A stretch of 64,000 nucleotides of DNA, taken from positions 372,001 to 436,000 of the forward strand of contig NZ_JACSOI010000004.1 in NCBI RefSeq assembly GCF_018728565.1, given 5' to 3'. Positions within the stretch are counted from its first letter, which is position 1, and every line of letters starts with the position of its first letter. Positions 1 to 8,332 of the stretch are shown here, piece after piece. Both the position numbers and the translations under genes were made by a program. The DNA comes from Zobellia russellii. GTDB taxonomy: Bacteria > Bacteroidota > Bacteroidia > Flavobacteriales > Flavobacteriaceae. A model generated the notes under the pieces. It was not told where the DNA came from, did not search any database, and saw only the letters and a list, made by a program, of their open reading frames with translations.

Positions 1-1034
1 TCTTCAAAATCTTCGTTTTCCAAAGGTCGCAAGGCCAATTGGGTGGCGGATTGTCTTGAAGCCTTTAGATAATGTGTGTTTATCTTTTCTTCACATTTAA
101 ACAAGTTCATTTCTTGATAACAATCAAACAATTGTTTTAGAAAATGACCTTCTCTGGCGAGGAAAAATAGTTCTTTGATCCCATTTCTTCTGGCATTGAT
201 ATAGAGTCTTTCCGTAAAGAAATAGAAATGGATTATATATTCACTAAATTTATGTTCACTATTTAAACATCTTGATTTAATAAGGTTACAGGCCTTTCTA
301 AAATCATTTTTATCAGATCCTAAAAGATTACGTTTGTTCCTGAATTTATGCGAAAAATGTTTTAAATGTAAGGAGTCAATAGCATATTTGGAGGCGTTTA
401 TATCATCACTTTTTTTATTGTCTCCAATCATCAATACAGATTTAGCTTCTGTATTGGTCTTATCAAGTACATATGGGTATAATCCACCTTTTTCTTTACT
501 AAGTCCTACGGTACTTGATATAAATACAGCATCAAAGAGGTCTGCAATTTTATGATGCTCTAGTATTCTTAAAATTACCCTTTTGGAAAGGTAAAAGTCT
601 GATAGTAAATATATTTTATATCCTTTCTGTTTATAATACGAAAGAATTTCAATAAGCTCGTCATTTTTAAACTGAACGGATATTTCCGCAATATAATCTG
701 CGTTTTCAAATAGGTTTTTGAATCTAGCGAATGGAACATCATGTAGATTCTCTGAATTGATAAGTCTTCTGTAGACTTCTTCAATAACCTCTTTGTATTT
801 TATCTCCAGTGTAGACCGGTGTTGCTTTTTCCCGAGGTACAATAATGATTCGTTACGTATTGTAAAGAGTTTTTCGGAAGAAAGTTTCATACCAAGCTCC
901 CGGACCATAAATTTGCCCCATAAGCGTAAAGCATAGTTGGGGTGTACAGTACGATGAACTAGTGTATCAAAGAAGTCTGTAAAAAGAACTTCCCGATTTG
1001 GAAACCGCGAAATTCTACGCTTCAGGTCTATCAA
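1..1034 (-). CDS. HAD-superfamily hydrolase of polysaccharide loci (COG5610-like), 3' end off window
   Basis: The frame is open from 1034 to the left edge (344 codons visible). HAD motifs are clear: motif I DFFDTLVH (residues 20-27), motif II LLSDFY near 145, and the motif IV-like GDNKKSDD near 204. A second region starts with FLAREGHF near 291, which is typical of the two-part COG5610 proteins found beside glycosyltransferases in capsule and O-antigen loci. The exact substrate of such proteins is not known. No ATG precedes motif I. An in-frame TGA lies three codons upstream, so the only possible start before the catalytic Asp is TTG at 1034; the first ATG (MVREL) would delete the active site. 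The gene may therefore use TTG or may have lost its true 5' end. Family assignment is fairly sure, the start is not. Confidence 0.75.
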   Translation of the reverse strand, partial: MIDLKRRISRFPNREVLFTDFFDTLVHRTVHPNYALRLWGKFMVRELGMKLSSEKLFTIRNESLLYLGKKQHRSTLEIKYKEVIEEVYRRLINSENLHDVPFARFKNLFENADYIAEISVQFKNDELIEILSYYKQKGYKIYLLSDFYLSKRVILRILEHHKIADLFDAVFISSTVGLSKEKGGLYPYVLDKTNTEAKSVLMIGDNKKSDDINASKYAIDSLHLKHFSHKFRNKRNLLGSDKNDFRKACNLIKSRCLNSEHKFSEYIIHFYFFTERLYINARRNGIKELFFLAREGHFLKQLFDCYQEMNLFKCEEKINTHYLKASRQSATQLALRPLENEDFE

Positions 1035-1078
1035 GGGGGATCAGTTAAAATAATTTAATTAACTTCTAATTGACAGAT

Positions 1079-1279
1079 CTAACGGATAAATAGAAGAAAA
1101 ATTATTGGGGATCTATGATAAATAGAAAGAATAATATCTTCTTTCAATTCTGCGAACCAAACTTTTAGGGTCGACTTTTGGGAACTTTTATTTAATTCAG
1201 CCACGATGTTCTCGTTTACGGGGTTTAACTGCGAATATATACGACGAAGTGTAGTGTCTGGACGTTTTTTAAGAAAATA
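1079..1279 (-). pseudogene. Possible C-terminal gene remnant without a start codon
   Basis: On the minus strand a 66-codon frame runs from just after a TAA (1280-1282) to a TAG (1079-1081) and reads like ordinary protein, for example RPDTTLRRIYSQLNPVNENI and STLKVWFAELKEDI. It has no start codon near its 5' end. An 11-bp tandem duplication at 1270-1291 sits exactly where the frame closes. Removing one copy joins it to upstream coding-like sequence (GFLKPVLPFIEYFL) in the same frame. I read it as a fragment of a lost gene. I do not recognise the family, and a chance open frame is possible. Confidence 0.3.
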
Positions 1280-1291
1280 TTAAGAAAATAT
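1270..1291. repeat. 11-bp tandem duplication (TAAGAAAATAT x2)
   Basis: The same 11 bases occur twice back to back. Because 11 is not a multiple of three, the duplication shifts the reading frame of the minus-strand fragment described at 1079-1279. Confidence 0.8.
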
Positions 1292-1305
1292 TCGATGAAC
1301 GGCAG

Positions 1306-1327
1306 AACCGGTTTTAAAAAGCCGGTT
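1306..1327. terminator. Small GC-rich hairpin after the acyltransferase-like gene
   Basis: AACCGG (1306-1311) pairs with CCGGTT (1322-1327), about 20 bases past the stop of the minus-strand gene ending at 1344. The T-run lies on the plus-strand side, so it is not a classical intrinsic terminator for that gene. Its role is uncertain. Confidence 0.3.
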
Positions 1328-1343
1328 TTTTCTCTAATTTGTT

Positions 1344-2525
1344 TTAAAAAGATGATGAAAATGCAGTATTGGAGAGCACCGTTTTGCTGTTTTTTCCTAT
1401 AACCAAGTAAGAATCAGATTGGTCTAAAATTGAGTAAACGTTAATTTCCGACTCTTTTTCGTCGCTCTCATAAAGAAAATCGTAAATATTCCTTCTTAAA
1501 AAATCGAATTCGCTGCTCTTAAAATTTATGGATTCAATATTCTTGATTTCCGTATGAAAAGGTATATTGGTGTGTTTAATTTTAGGCAATTCACTATTTA
1601 ATTCCTGAGAGTTTTTTCTTTTGGATTGGTAATCGTGGTATTTTTCGATCAATCCTTTTTCGCGTACATATTGCTTCAGGGCTTTCAATAAATAGTATGA
1701 TGAAGCTTTTAATCTTCCTATCAATGATTTTTTTAAAAAGAAAATTTCATATTGGTAATCGTAAACAGTATTGCACCAACGTCTTTTCCAATAAAAATCG
1801 CCTTTAGAAAAAGTTATAAGTTTTATTTTGTTAGAAATACACCATTCTATTTGTTTCATTAAGTCCGTATACCCTGTATTAAATTTTGAATAATCAATGT
1901 CATAGGTTCTTATATATTGAAAGATTACGTCTTTCATGTGAAAGTTAAGACAAATATCAATTGGCATTTTTCCGTTATAGATAACATAGAACGAAGCCTT
2001 TTTGTCTAAAATCATTTGGTAAACATGTGCTCTATAAAAGTCTTGTGTAGCTAGGTTAATATTGTCTTTGATTCCTTTTTCTAATGAACGTAGCTCTAAT
2101 AGGCGGTAAAACTCGTCCATTAAAAAATCGTATTCCGGTTTTTCAATAGCACCAAAATACATTTGATACCTAATGTCAAAACACTGTTCCAGTTTCTTTT
2201 GTTCCCGACGTAGTTTATAACGACTGGTTTTTCCGAACCTCTCATTAAGGTAGTTCGGGAGCGATTTTACGTTTTTAAAATTGATAAGAAAACCGGGATA
2301 CTGCTTTATACTTAAACACCCTATTTCTTTAGGAAGTACATCTTTTTTTACCGTAAAATAAGTAGGAATATCCTCCACAACAAAAGATGAAGCTGGTAGT
2401 TGAAATTTTTCTTCTTTAGAATTGGTAAAGACTAGTTCTTGTGTATAGCAGTTCAGTAAGCTTTTGTAATAAGAGGGCAAAGACTCTTTTGTGTATGCGC
2501 TAAAGAAAAAGTTTAATGAATTCAT
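1344..2525 (-). CDS. Acetyltransf_6-like (GNAT-fold) protein, copy 1
   Basis: This 393-residue protein is predicted cytosolic, with no signal peptide or membrane segment. Residues about 80-270 match the GNAT/FemAB-like Acetyltransf_6 pattern (the CelD/BioF2-like group): a basic stretch KTSRYKLRREQKKLE, then VIYNGKMPIDICLNFHMKD, and a FSKGDFYWKRRW motif near 245-256. The latter matches FSKGYFDYKTRW in the paralogue at 5042-6295. Such proteins transfer acyl or aminoacyl groups in envelope glycan pathways; the donor and acceptor here are unknown. It lies 19 bases after the SGNH gene, so the block 7357 to 1344 is probably one transcript. A role in decorating the polysaccharide is inference. Confidence 0.7.
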   Translation of the reverse strand: MNSLNFFFSAYTKESLPSYYKSLLNCYTQELVFTNSKEEKFQLPASSFVVEDIPTYFTVKKDVLPKEIGCLSIKQYPGFLINFKNVKSLPNYLNERFGKTSRYKLRREQKKLEQCFDIRYQMYFGAIEKPEYDFLMDEFYRLLELRSLEKGIKDNINLATQDFYRAHVYQMILDKKASFYVIYNGKMPIDICLNFHMKDVIFQYIRTYDIDYSKFNTGYTDLMKQIEWCISNKIKLITFSKGDFYWKRRWCNTVYDYQYEIFFLKKSLIGRLKASSYYLLKALKQYVREKGLIEKYHDYQSKRKNSQELNSELPKIKHTNIPFHTEIKNIESINFKSSEFDFLRRNIYDFLYESDEKESEINVYSILDQSDSYLVIGKNSKTVLSNTAFSSSF

Positions 2526-2544
2526 ATGTGTGATTAGCGGGTGC

Positions 2545-3537
2545 TTACTCAGCCGTATTTGGTAAAGGCTTGGATGATTTAGCTTTCTTCAGATAGTTAG
2601 CTAACTCTTTTGCAATTAAGGCTCTCCCATGTGAGTTCCAGTGATGGTCATAGATAAGAGTAGTGGGTTTCTTTGAGCTTTCAAAACTAATAGAGAAATC
2701 AATATAACGTATGTCATTATCACGACAAAAAGCTAAAAAACGCTCACTGGTTTTTCTGCTGTCCAAAAGTAAGCTGGTTTTACCCTTGTCAAAACCATAT
2801 AGTTTTATAAGATTTTTGAAATTGGCAATCCGTTCTTGATCTTCTTTTAATTTTGCTTCTTCACTGTCTTTTAGCTCGTTGGTTTGATACCCTTTATCGG
2901 TTTCATTAAAAGCTACACCGCGTTGTGCGAGTTTTTTTAGCGGTTCTACAATCCCAATTTTGCTTCCGTAGGCCAATAGCTTAATGTTGTCCCTTATTTT
3001 AAACAATGTAGAGGACAACATTTTTATTCGGTCTTTGTTTGGCTCATATTCTGCGCGGCCCAAATCGTTATCGTAATTCAAGTATAGAACAATTTGGTCT
3101 ATAAGTTTAAAATCATCTTGATAGGCATACACAAGATGCATTTGATTGGCAAAATCATAACCCGCATATCCATACTCATAAACTTGTACGCCATTAGTCT
3201 GGTTTTCTATTTGTTTACCTATGGAGTTGGTAAAATCTTGATGAAAACCCTCAATAAAGGAGTCTCCAATTAGTGCCATTTCATATGTATCCGTAGATGG
3301 TGTAAATTCCCTAAAGGAATTAAAACCGGCTTTATTAATGTGGAATTTCGAGAAATTTTGATTTCTATTTCCAGTAACAGCATACCCGTCATGGTCAGGT
3401 ACTCGCTTTTCAACGCCGTATTCATCTATAAAACGAGGAGGGTCTTCAGTATATAAATGGAATACCCTAACAATTACTTCCAATACAAGAATAATCAATA
3501 GAATATATACTATAGTTTTTAGAACAAATTTTTTCAT
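2545..3537 (-). CDS. Membrane-anchored SGNH/GDSL-type hydrolase, partner of an O-acyltransferase
   Basis: This 330-residue protein has an N-terminal membrane anchor (about residues 4-25), which places the catalytic domain outside the cytoplasm. The nucleophile block is ALIGDSFIEGF (Ser near residue 93), and the C-terminal DHHWNSHG near 300 supplies the Asp/His dyad of the SGNH fold. In alginate-type O-acetylation (AlgJ/AlgX with AlgI), an SGNH protein takes acetyl from the MBOAT and passes it to the polymer. The MBOAT gene lies immediately upstream (stop at 3543), with a 5-base gap, which strongly suggests a functional pair. An acyl-hydrolase role is the alternative. Confidence 0.8.
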   Translation of the reverse strand: MKKFVLKTIVYILLIILVLEVIVRVFHLYTEDPPRFIDEYGVEKRVPDHDGYAVTGNRNQNFSKFHINKAGFNSFREFTPSTDTYEMALIGDSFIEGFHQDFTNSIGKQIENQTNGVQVYEYGYAGYDFANQMHLVYAYQDDFKLIDQIVLYLNYDNDLGRAEYEPNKDRIKMLSSTLFKIRDNIKLLAYGSKIGIVEPLKKLAQRGVAFNETDKGYQTNELKDSEEAKLKEDQERIANFKNLIKLYGFDKGKTSLLLDSRKTSERFLAFCRDNDIRYIDFSISFESSKKPTTLIYDHHWNSHGRALIAKELANYLKKAKSSKPLPNTAE

Positions 3538-3542
3538 CCCAA

Positions 3543-4997
3543 CTAAAATTGAAAATAGATAAACGAACGGTTTACACCATCATCATAGAATAATAATATA
3601 CTCAAAACTACCAGGGTATACAATAAGAACCGGACGACAGGCGAACTGAATTTAAATGGGGACCTCTCATCCTTTCTTATCAGATATTCATAAATAGTGA
3701 AAAGGGCAATCAATACATAAAAGTCCAGCATTCTATAGCCCATAGGGTGCATATAGGGTTCGTAGCGAAAGTTATTGCCTATCTGCTTTATGAAATCAAA
3801 AGAGGAGGATAGGGAAGGGGACCTAAAAAATATTCTGGAAAAAGTAACCAGAAAGAAAGTTAAAAGTACTTGGCCTATTTCCGTAATACTAGGTAACCAG
3901 GTACGTTCTGCAATAACATTATCTGCGTACACCCGATTTCTTCCCATTAAAAATACGGGAATGTAGAGTAGAGCATGAATACCGCCCCAAAAAACAAATG
4001 TCCAATTTGCACCATGCCAAAGGCCACTTACCAGGAAAATAACCGCAATGTTCCGTAATGATTTTAGTTTGCTTACCCGTGAACCTCCCATGGGAATGTA
4101 CAGGTAATGCCTGAACCATGTACTTAATGAAATGTGCCATCTTTGCCAGTATTCCGCAATGTTCCTAGAGAAGTTTGGAAACTTGAAGTTAGACATTAGT
4201 TCTACACCAAAAAGTTTTGCGGTGCCAATAGCAATATCTGTATAACCACTAAAATCACCATATACCTGAAAACTAAAAAGCGATACCCCAAGGATAAGGG
4301 TAGAGGCCGGGTAATCTGGGTAATTGGTAAAAATGTCGTCTACTATAGGAGCGAGAGAATCGGCTATGACTAGCTTTTTAAAGAACCCCCATAGAATTAA
4401 TTTAAGCCCACTAGTAGCTTGTTCGTAGTTAAAAACCCGGCGTGTATTAATTTGGTTCAATAAATTTGACGCCCTTTCAATTGGTCCTGCCACAAGTTGA
4501 GGAAAGAAAGCTACAAAGGCGGCAAAAGAAACGAAATTGGTAGTAGGCTTCAGTTTTTTATAGTAAATGTCAAACGAGTAGGACATGGTTTGGAAAGTGT
4601 AAAAAGATATCCCTACAGGTAGGATAATACGGAGTGTCCAAACACTTTTAATATTATAGCCTAGTGCATTTACAGACTCTATAAAGGAGTCAACAAAGAA
4701 GTTGAAATACTTAAAAAAGCCTAATAGTCCTAGGTTAAAAGCTACACTTACCCATAACCAATATTTGGCTTTTTGCTTGTTGTCCTGATATTTGAAAATT
4801 TGTTGACCAACGAAAAAATCTAGAACGGTGCTAAGAAATATTAAAATGAGAAAGCGCCAATCCCACCAGCCATAAAAGACATAACTGGCTACAATTACCA
4901 ATAAATTTTGAATTTTCAGGCTCTTTTTGAACACGAACCAGTACAGTACAAAGACCACTGGAAGAAAAATCAAAAAATCAAGCGAATTAAACAGCAC
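3543..4997 (-). CDS. MBOAT-family O-acyltransferase (AlgI-like)
   Basis: This 484-residue polytopic membrane protein starts with a segment typical of AlgI/DltB-type MBOATs. Diagnostic stretches are LVAGPIERASNLL near 170, FSGYTDIAIGTAKLFG near 250, FNFPNFSRN-like FKFPNFSRNIAEYWQRWHIS, and the catalytic-His region GLWHGANWTFVFWGGIH near 325-341. Such proteins carry acetyl groups across the inner membrane for polysaccharide O-acetylation. With the SGNH gene directly downstream, it probably acetylates the exopolysaccharide made by this locus. Upstream is a second Acetyltransf_6-like gene (44-base gap). Which sugar is modified cannot be told. Confidence 0.9.
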   Translation of the reverse strand: MLFNSLDFLIFLPVVFVLYWFVFKKSLKIQNLLVIVASYVFYGWWDWRFLILIFLSTVLDFFVGQQIFKYQDNKQKAKYWLWVSVAFNLGLLGFFKYFNFFVDSFIESVNALGYNIKSVWTLRIILPVGISFYTFQTMSYSFDIYYKKLKPTTNFVSFAAFVAFFPQLVAGPIERASNLLNQINTRRVFNYEQATSGLKLILWGFFKKLVIADSLAPIVDDIFTNYPDYPASTLILGVSLFSFQVYGDFSGYTDIAIGTAKLFGVELMSNFKFPNFSRNIAEYWQRWHISLSTWFRHYLYIPMGGSRVSKLKSLRNIAVIFLVSGLWHGANWTFVFWGGIHALLYIPVFLMGRNRVYADNVIAERTWLPSITEIGQVLLTFFLVTFSRIFFRSPSLSSSFDFIKQIGNNFRYEPYMHPMGYRMLDFYVLIALFTIYEYLIRKDERSPFKFSSPVVRFLLYTLVVLSILLFYDDGVNRSFIYFQF

Positions 4998-5041
4998 TGT
5001 TATTTAATGTTTATTGAGTTAATATCAATTTTGTTCAATAT

Positions 5042-6295
5042 TTACAATGGTTGAACTAGTATTGCCTTTGCTTTTTTTGCTTGGCCTATAAAGTAATACT
5101 GTTTTGCATTGTCTCTATACACTTTTAAGTCTTTTGAACATTCATCATTAAGATATAAGAACTCAAAAGCCAATGATTTTAGTATATGGTTTTCCGCAGC
5201 TTTTAAGTCAATTTCGGTTAAATCATTTTGGTGCGGCTCCTCGGAAATAGCTTCAAATTTGAACGCGGTCTGCGTTGTTGATACTTCTGTTTTTCTGCTC
5301 TTAAGCTTATAAGTTAGTCTATGTAATCTTTCGTTTACATTTTTCTCACGCAACTTCTGCTTTAAATCAAAAAAGGACTTTAGTCCCCGAGCCAATGTTT
5401 TAGCCAATATAGATGAGGAGTCATAAAAAATATGGTATTCAAAATCGTATGTTTTGTTGGACCATCTAGTTTTATAATCAAAATATCCTTTTGAGAAATC
5501 AAAAATCTTAATTTTTTCAGTTAGGCAATATTCAATTAGTTTCATAATAGTGACTGAGCCTAAATGGAATTTGGCATAATCAATATCAAAAACGGTAATG
5601 GCATCAAAAAGTACGGTATCGGAATGGTAGTTTAAAGTAACTCCAATGGGAGTATTTCCATCATAAATAACGAACAAAGAAGCCTTGTTTTCCAGAATTA
5701 AGGGATAAGCAACATCATAATAAAACTGCCATTCTTCAGGATTGAGGTTATTATTTGTTATTTGTTTATCGTTAAAGCGCTTAGTAAGTAATTCTTTAAA
5801 TGAAACAAAAACTGCATCGTACTCATCTTTAGTGATTTCACCAAAGTACATTTTATAAGTAATATCAAAACAGGCTTCAAAGCGCTTTTTGTATTTATTC
5901 AATTTGTATCTGCTACTCTTACTGAAAGTAGCAAGCATATACTCGTTGAAGTTGCTATACTCTTCTAAATTTATTGCAAAACCAGGATATTGCTTTGAGC
6001 TTTGAAACTTGAGTTTTGAGTCAACAGCAATGCTTATATCATTATTAAAATATGCTGGAACATCATAAATAAGAAAGACCTTATTTTTATAACCCTTACC
6101 ATGTGTACTTTCTATACTGTAATTCATGCCCTTGGTTAGGGTTTTTCCGGAATTAATGTATAAAGGCAAGTAGCTTGAGCCATAAAAACCAATATTCTTA
6201 AAGCAATCAAAGCTCAGTGGTTTCTTATTTTGGTTAAAGTGTTTAGACCAAACGGAAACGTAGGTATCTGAAAGAAAGGGATTATTTTTTATCAA
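5042..6295 (-). CDS. Acetyltransf_6-like (GNAT-fold) protein, copy 2
   Basis: This 417-residue paralogue of the protein at 1344-2525 is recognisable by FSKSSRYKLNKYKKR near 120, VIYDGNTPIGVTLNYHSD near 205 and FSKGYFDYKTRW near 267. It has no signal peptide or membrane span. The start is TTG at 6295; no in-frame ATG occurs before residue about 58, inside conserved sequence, so TTG is the best start. The gap to the upstream FemAB-like gene is 12 bases. The two copies flank the MBOAT/SGNH pair, suggesting a four-gene decoration cassette produced partly by duplication. Donor and acceptor are unknown. Confidence 0.7.
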   Translation of the reverse strand: MIKNNPFLSDTYVSVWSKHFNQNKKPLSFDCFKNIGFYGSSYLPLYINSGKTLTKGMNYSIESTHGKGYKNKVFLIYDVPAYFNNDISIAVDSKLKFQSSKQYPGFAINLEEYSNFNEYMLATFSKSSRYKLNKYKKRFEACFDITYKMYFGEITKDEYDAVFVSFKELLTKRFNDKQITNNNLNPEEWQFYYDVAYPLILENKASLFVIYDGNTPIGVTLNYHSDTVLFDAITVFDIDYAKFHLGSVTIMKLIEYCLTEKIKIFDFSKGYFDYKTRWSNKTYDFEYHIFYDSSSILAKTLARGLKSFFDLKQKLREKNVNERLHRLTYKLKSRKTEVSTTQTAFKFEAISEEPHQNDLTEIDLKAAENHILKSLAFEFLYLNDECSKDLKVYRDNAKQYYFIGQAKKAKAILVQPL

Positions 6296-6307
6296 AACAG
6301 ATTAAGA

Positions 6308-7357
6308 TTAATGAGATTTGGGCATTTGGCGATACGCTGGAAAAAAATTGCTTTCACCATCATTTGTGCTGTCGCATAGCTGCTCTTCCCGCTTTTTAAC
6401 CAAGTCTTTGTAGACTTTAGGATTTACAATCCATTTCCAAAATTTAGCCGGTCTGTGATTTTTGGAAAAAGTGGATTTAAAAGCGAATAAAGAATCACTT
6501 TTAACACCTTTTCCACCGCCAAGATTAAAAAACTTGTAGTTTTCCTCAGTGGCATCAATACGCATAGTATCAATAATCAGTTTTATGGCATTAAGGTTCA
6601 CATACTCTTCCTTATAGCCGGATAAATGATATTGAACAATCTCATCAGTTTTAATAAACATGGCGCCGCCTATAACTTCTTGGGTTTCATCTATAACGCA
6701 TAGTAAAAGTTCTGTTTTAAAGAATGAACTTAACATGAGCTGATAAAAATAGCGGTCATTGAAAAAATAACTTTCATCCGCATTTACCCTACGCATGTTT
6801 TCGTAATAGATATCCATAAAGGTCCGAATATCTTCTTCAGAAGTACCTTTTCTGACAGAACATACTTTTCTGCTTTTGTTGATGTAAGTCTTTAAGCGAC
6901 TACTGTATTGTTGGCGCTGTATATCCAAGGGTAGGGTAAGGTCTATATAGACGACTTCTCCAGGACTTGAAATATCTCCAATATTGGCAAGAATCTCTTC
7001 TTGATGGTCTATATAAGGATGAAGTCTAGAAAAAACGGAAACTATTTTTTGCTCAATAAAAAGCTTCTGTAATTCAATTTTAAACGTGGTATTTTCAAAG
7101 TTAAGGCTTTTGGTACTGCAGAGTGGTCCAGCATAACCATAGACGGAAGTAACATCTTTATAGCATGTCCCTTCAATATCTCTTAGCATTAAAGGTATAA
7201 TAATACTGGCCCCATCTTCTTCATAGTGAATTAGAATAGGTGTCTCGTCTTCGTTTTTTGAAAGGTAATGATAGTGGTAGGTATGGTAAAAGTCACAGTG
7301 GTCGACCATTTTCATGAGATCGTTCCATTCATTCCTTTCGGTTACAATTTCAATCAT
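6308..7357 (-). CDS. FemAB/GNAT-like aminoacyl- or acyltransferase
   Basis: This 349-residue soluble protein has the N-terminal pattern of FemAB-like GNAT proteins: FYHTYHYHYLSKNEDETP near 24-41, then IIPLMLRD, SVYGYAGPL and later VIGGAMFIKTDEIVQYHLSG near 228. GGGKGVKSDSLFAFKSTFSK near 280-300 is the usual C-terminal signature. FemX-type members transfer amino acids from aminoacyl-tRNA to cell-wall precursors; related proteins in capsule loci are thought to acylate sugar nucleotides or lipid-linked glycans. The start is ATG at 7357, and the gene heads the decoration block after a 318-base gap. The specific substrate is not visible. Confidence 0.7.
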   Translation of the reverse strand: MIEIVTERNEWNDLMKMVDHCDFYHTYHYHYLSKNEDETPILIHYEEDGASIIIPLMLRDIEGTCYKDVTSVYGYAGPLCSTKSLNFENTTFKIELQKLFIEQKIVSVFSRLHPYIDHQEEILANIGDISSPGEVVYIDLTLPLDIQRQQYSSRLKTYINKSRKVCSVRKGTSEEDIRTFMDIYYENMRRVNADESYFFNDRYFYQLMLSSFFKTELLLCVIDETQEVIGGAMFIKTDEIVQYHLSGYKEEYVNLNAIKLIIDTMRIDATEENYKFFNLGGGKGVKSDSLFAFKSTFSKNHRPAKFWKWIVNPKVYKDLVKKREEQLCDSTNDGESNFFPAYRQMPKSH

Positions 7358-7675
7358 TAATGCAGGTTAAATGCTTGAGGTAGAGGTAATCTTAAACCTC
7401 AGGTTAGTGTTGGATTTCATTGTTGAGATTTCTCAATAGAATTTAACCGTAAAGCAAAATTTTGATTACTGATGTGGTGTTGGTTAGCAAATAACTTTTT
7501 CTTGAAGCCATTTGATTGTATTTAATTGATACTCAGTTACAAATTATCTAATGTAAACCTATTTTCGCATGGTGTAAAGATGAGTAAAATAGTATTATAA
7601 AATTACTGCTTTAAGGAGGATTTTCAAAAAAATAGGATAGTTAACTTTTATTCAAAAAATAAGGTGATAATTGCT
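7358..7675. other. Intergenic region separating two minus-strand blocks
   Basis: There is no open frame of note, no strong terminator hairpin and no exact Bacteroidota -7 element (TAnnTTTG). It probably holds the promoter for the decoration block starting at 7357. A GGAGGA string at 7616-7621 lies on the plus strand with no gene behind it and is not taken as a ribosome site. Confidence 0.4.
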
Positions 7676-8332
7676 TTATGTTACGGCGATATCTCCAATT
7701 TTTTCTATAAAAACTTTAGGAAGATGGGTTTCGGTAAAATAGCGATAGCCATCACTATGAATGTTTAAGCCATTGTCAATCAACCCAATACTGTCCCATC
7801 CTAAAAAATTAGGAGCTATAAAATCTTTCCTTACATTATCCGCTACATAGCAGTAATTATGATTTGCAAAGGTTTTTTCTATTTCTAAGTAGTTGTTTTT
7901 ATCAGGTTTTTCCGAGCCCAACTCTTCAGAAATAATTATTTTATCAAAGTAAGTTTCAATACCTAACGCTAAAAGCTTAGCTCTTTGGGTTTTGCTGCGC
8001 CCATCCGTAATTATAGCCAATTTTCCTCTCTTGTCTTTAATTGACTGTAGTAAAGGAAGAACCCCTGAAAATGGTTGTATAGTAGGATTGTGATTCCGGT
8101 AAAGGTTTATGAGAGCTTCCTTTTTGATATTATAAGTAGTTGCTAAATGTTCAAATACGTTTTCTTTATTTCTGTACATAGAGAACATTTGTGCAAATAG
8201 AGACCTCCATTTTTTGAAATCCAATTCTTGGGCAATTGCACAATAGGCCGACCTGAGGAAGTCAATTTCATTATAGAGTGTATCGTCTAAATCAAAAACG
8301 ATAACTGTTTTTTCATCAACCTTTATATCCAT
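7676..8332 (-). CDS. HAD-superfamily phosphatase
   Basis: This 218-residue HAD hydrolase has motif I VFDLDDTLYN (nucleophile Asp near 15), motif II IITDGRSKTQR near 110, motif III SEELGSEKPDKNNY near 139-152, and a motif IV that reads YVADNVRKDF where GDN is usual. Length fits the subfamily with a small alpha-helical cap. The start overlaps the end of the ATP-grasp gene by 17 bases, so the two are probably translationally coupled and act in the same step. The substrate is unknown; a phosphorylated intermediate in sugar or peptide tailoring is plausible. Confidence 0.8.
   Translation of the reverse strand: MDIKVDEKTVIVFDLDDTLYNEIDFLRSAYCAIAQELDFKKWRSLFAQMFSMYRNKENVFEHLATTYNIKKEALINLYRNHNPTIQPFSGVLPLLQSIKDKRGKLAIITDGRSKTQRAKLLALGIETYFDKIIISEELGSEKPDKNNYLEIEKTFANHNYCYVADNVRKDFIAPNFLGWDSIGLIDNGLNIHSDGYRYFTETHLPKVFIEKIGDIAVT

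Larger units (their letters stand above)
1035..1343. other. Intergenic stretch with a possible decayed coding fragment
   Basis: This 309-base gap between two minus-strand genes holds the possible gene remnant at 1079-1279, an 11-bp tandem duplication at 1270-1291 and a small GC-rich hairpin at 1306-1327. No complete gene or convincing promoter was recognised. Confidence 0.5.

Noticed and set aside
334-784. Short frames on both strands inside the left-edge HAD gene
   Set aside because: They are shadows of the long open minus-strand frame, which carries clear HAD motifs throughout.
7616-7621. GGAGGA as a ribosome-binding site
   Set aside because: It lies on the plus strand with no plus-strand gene after it.
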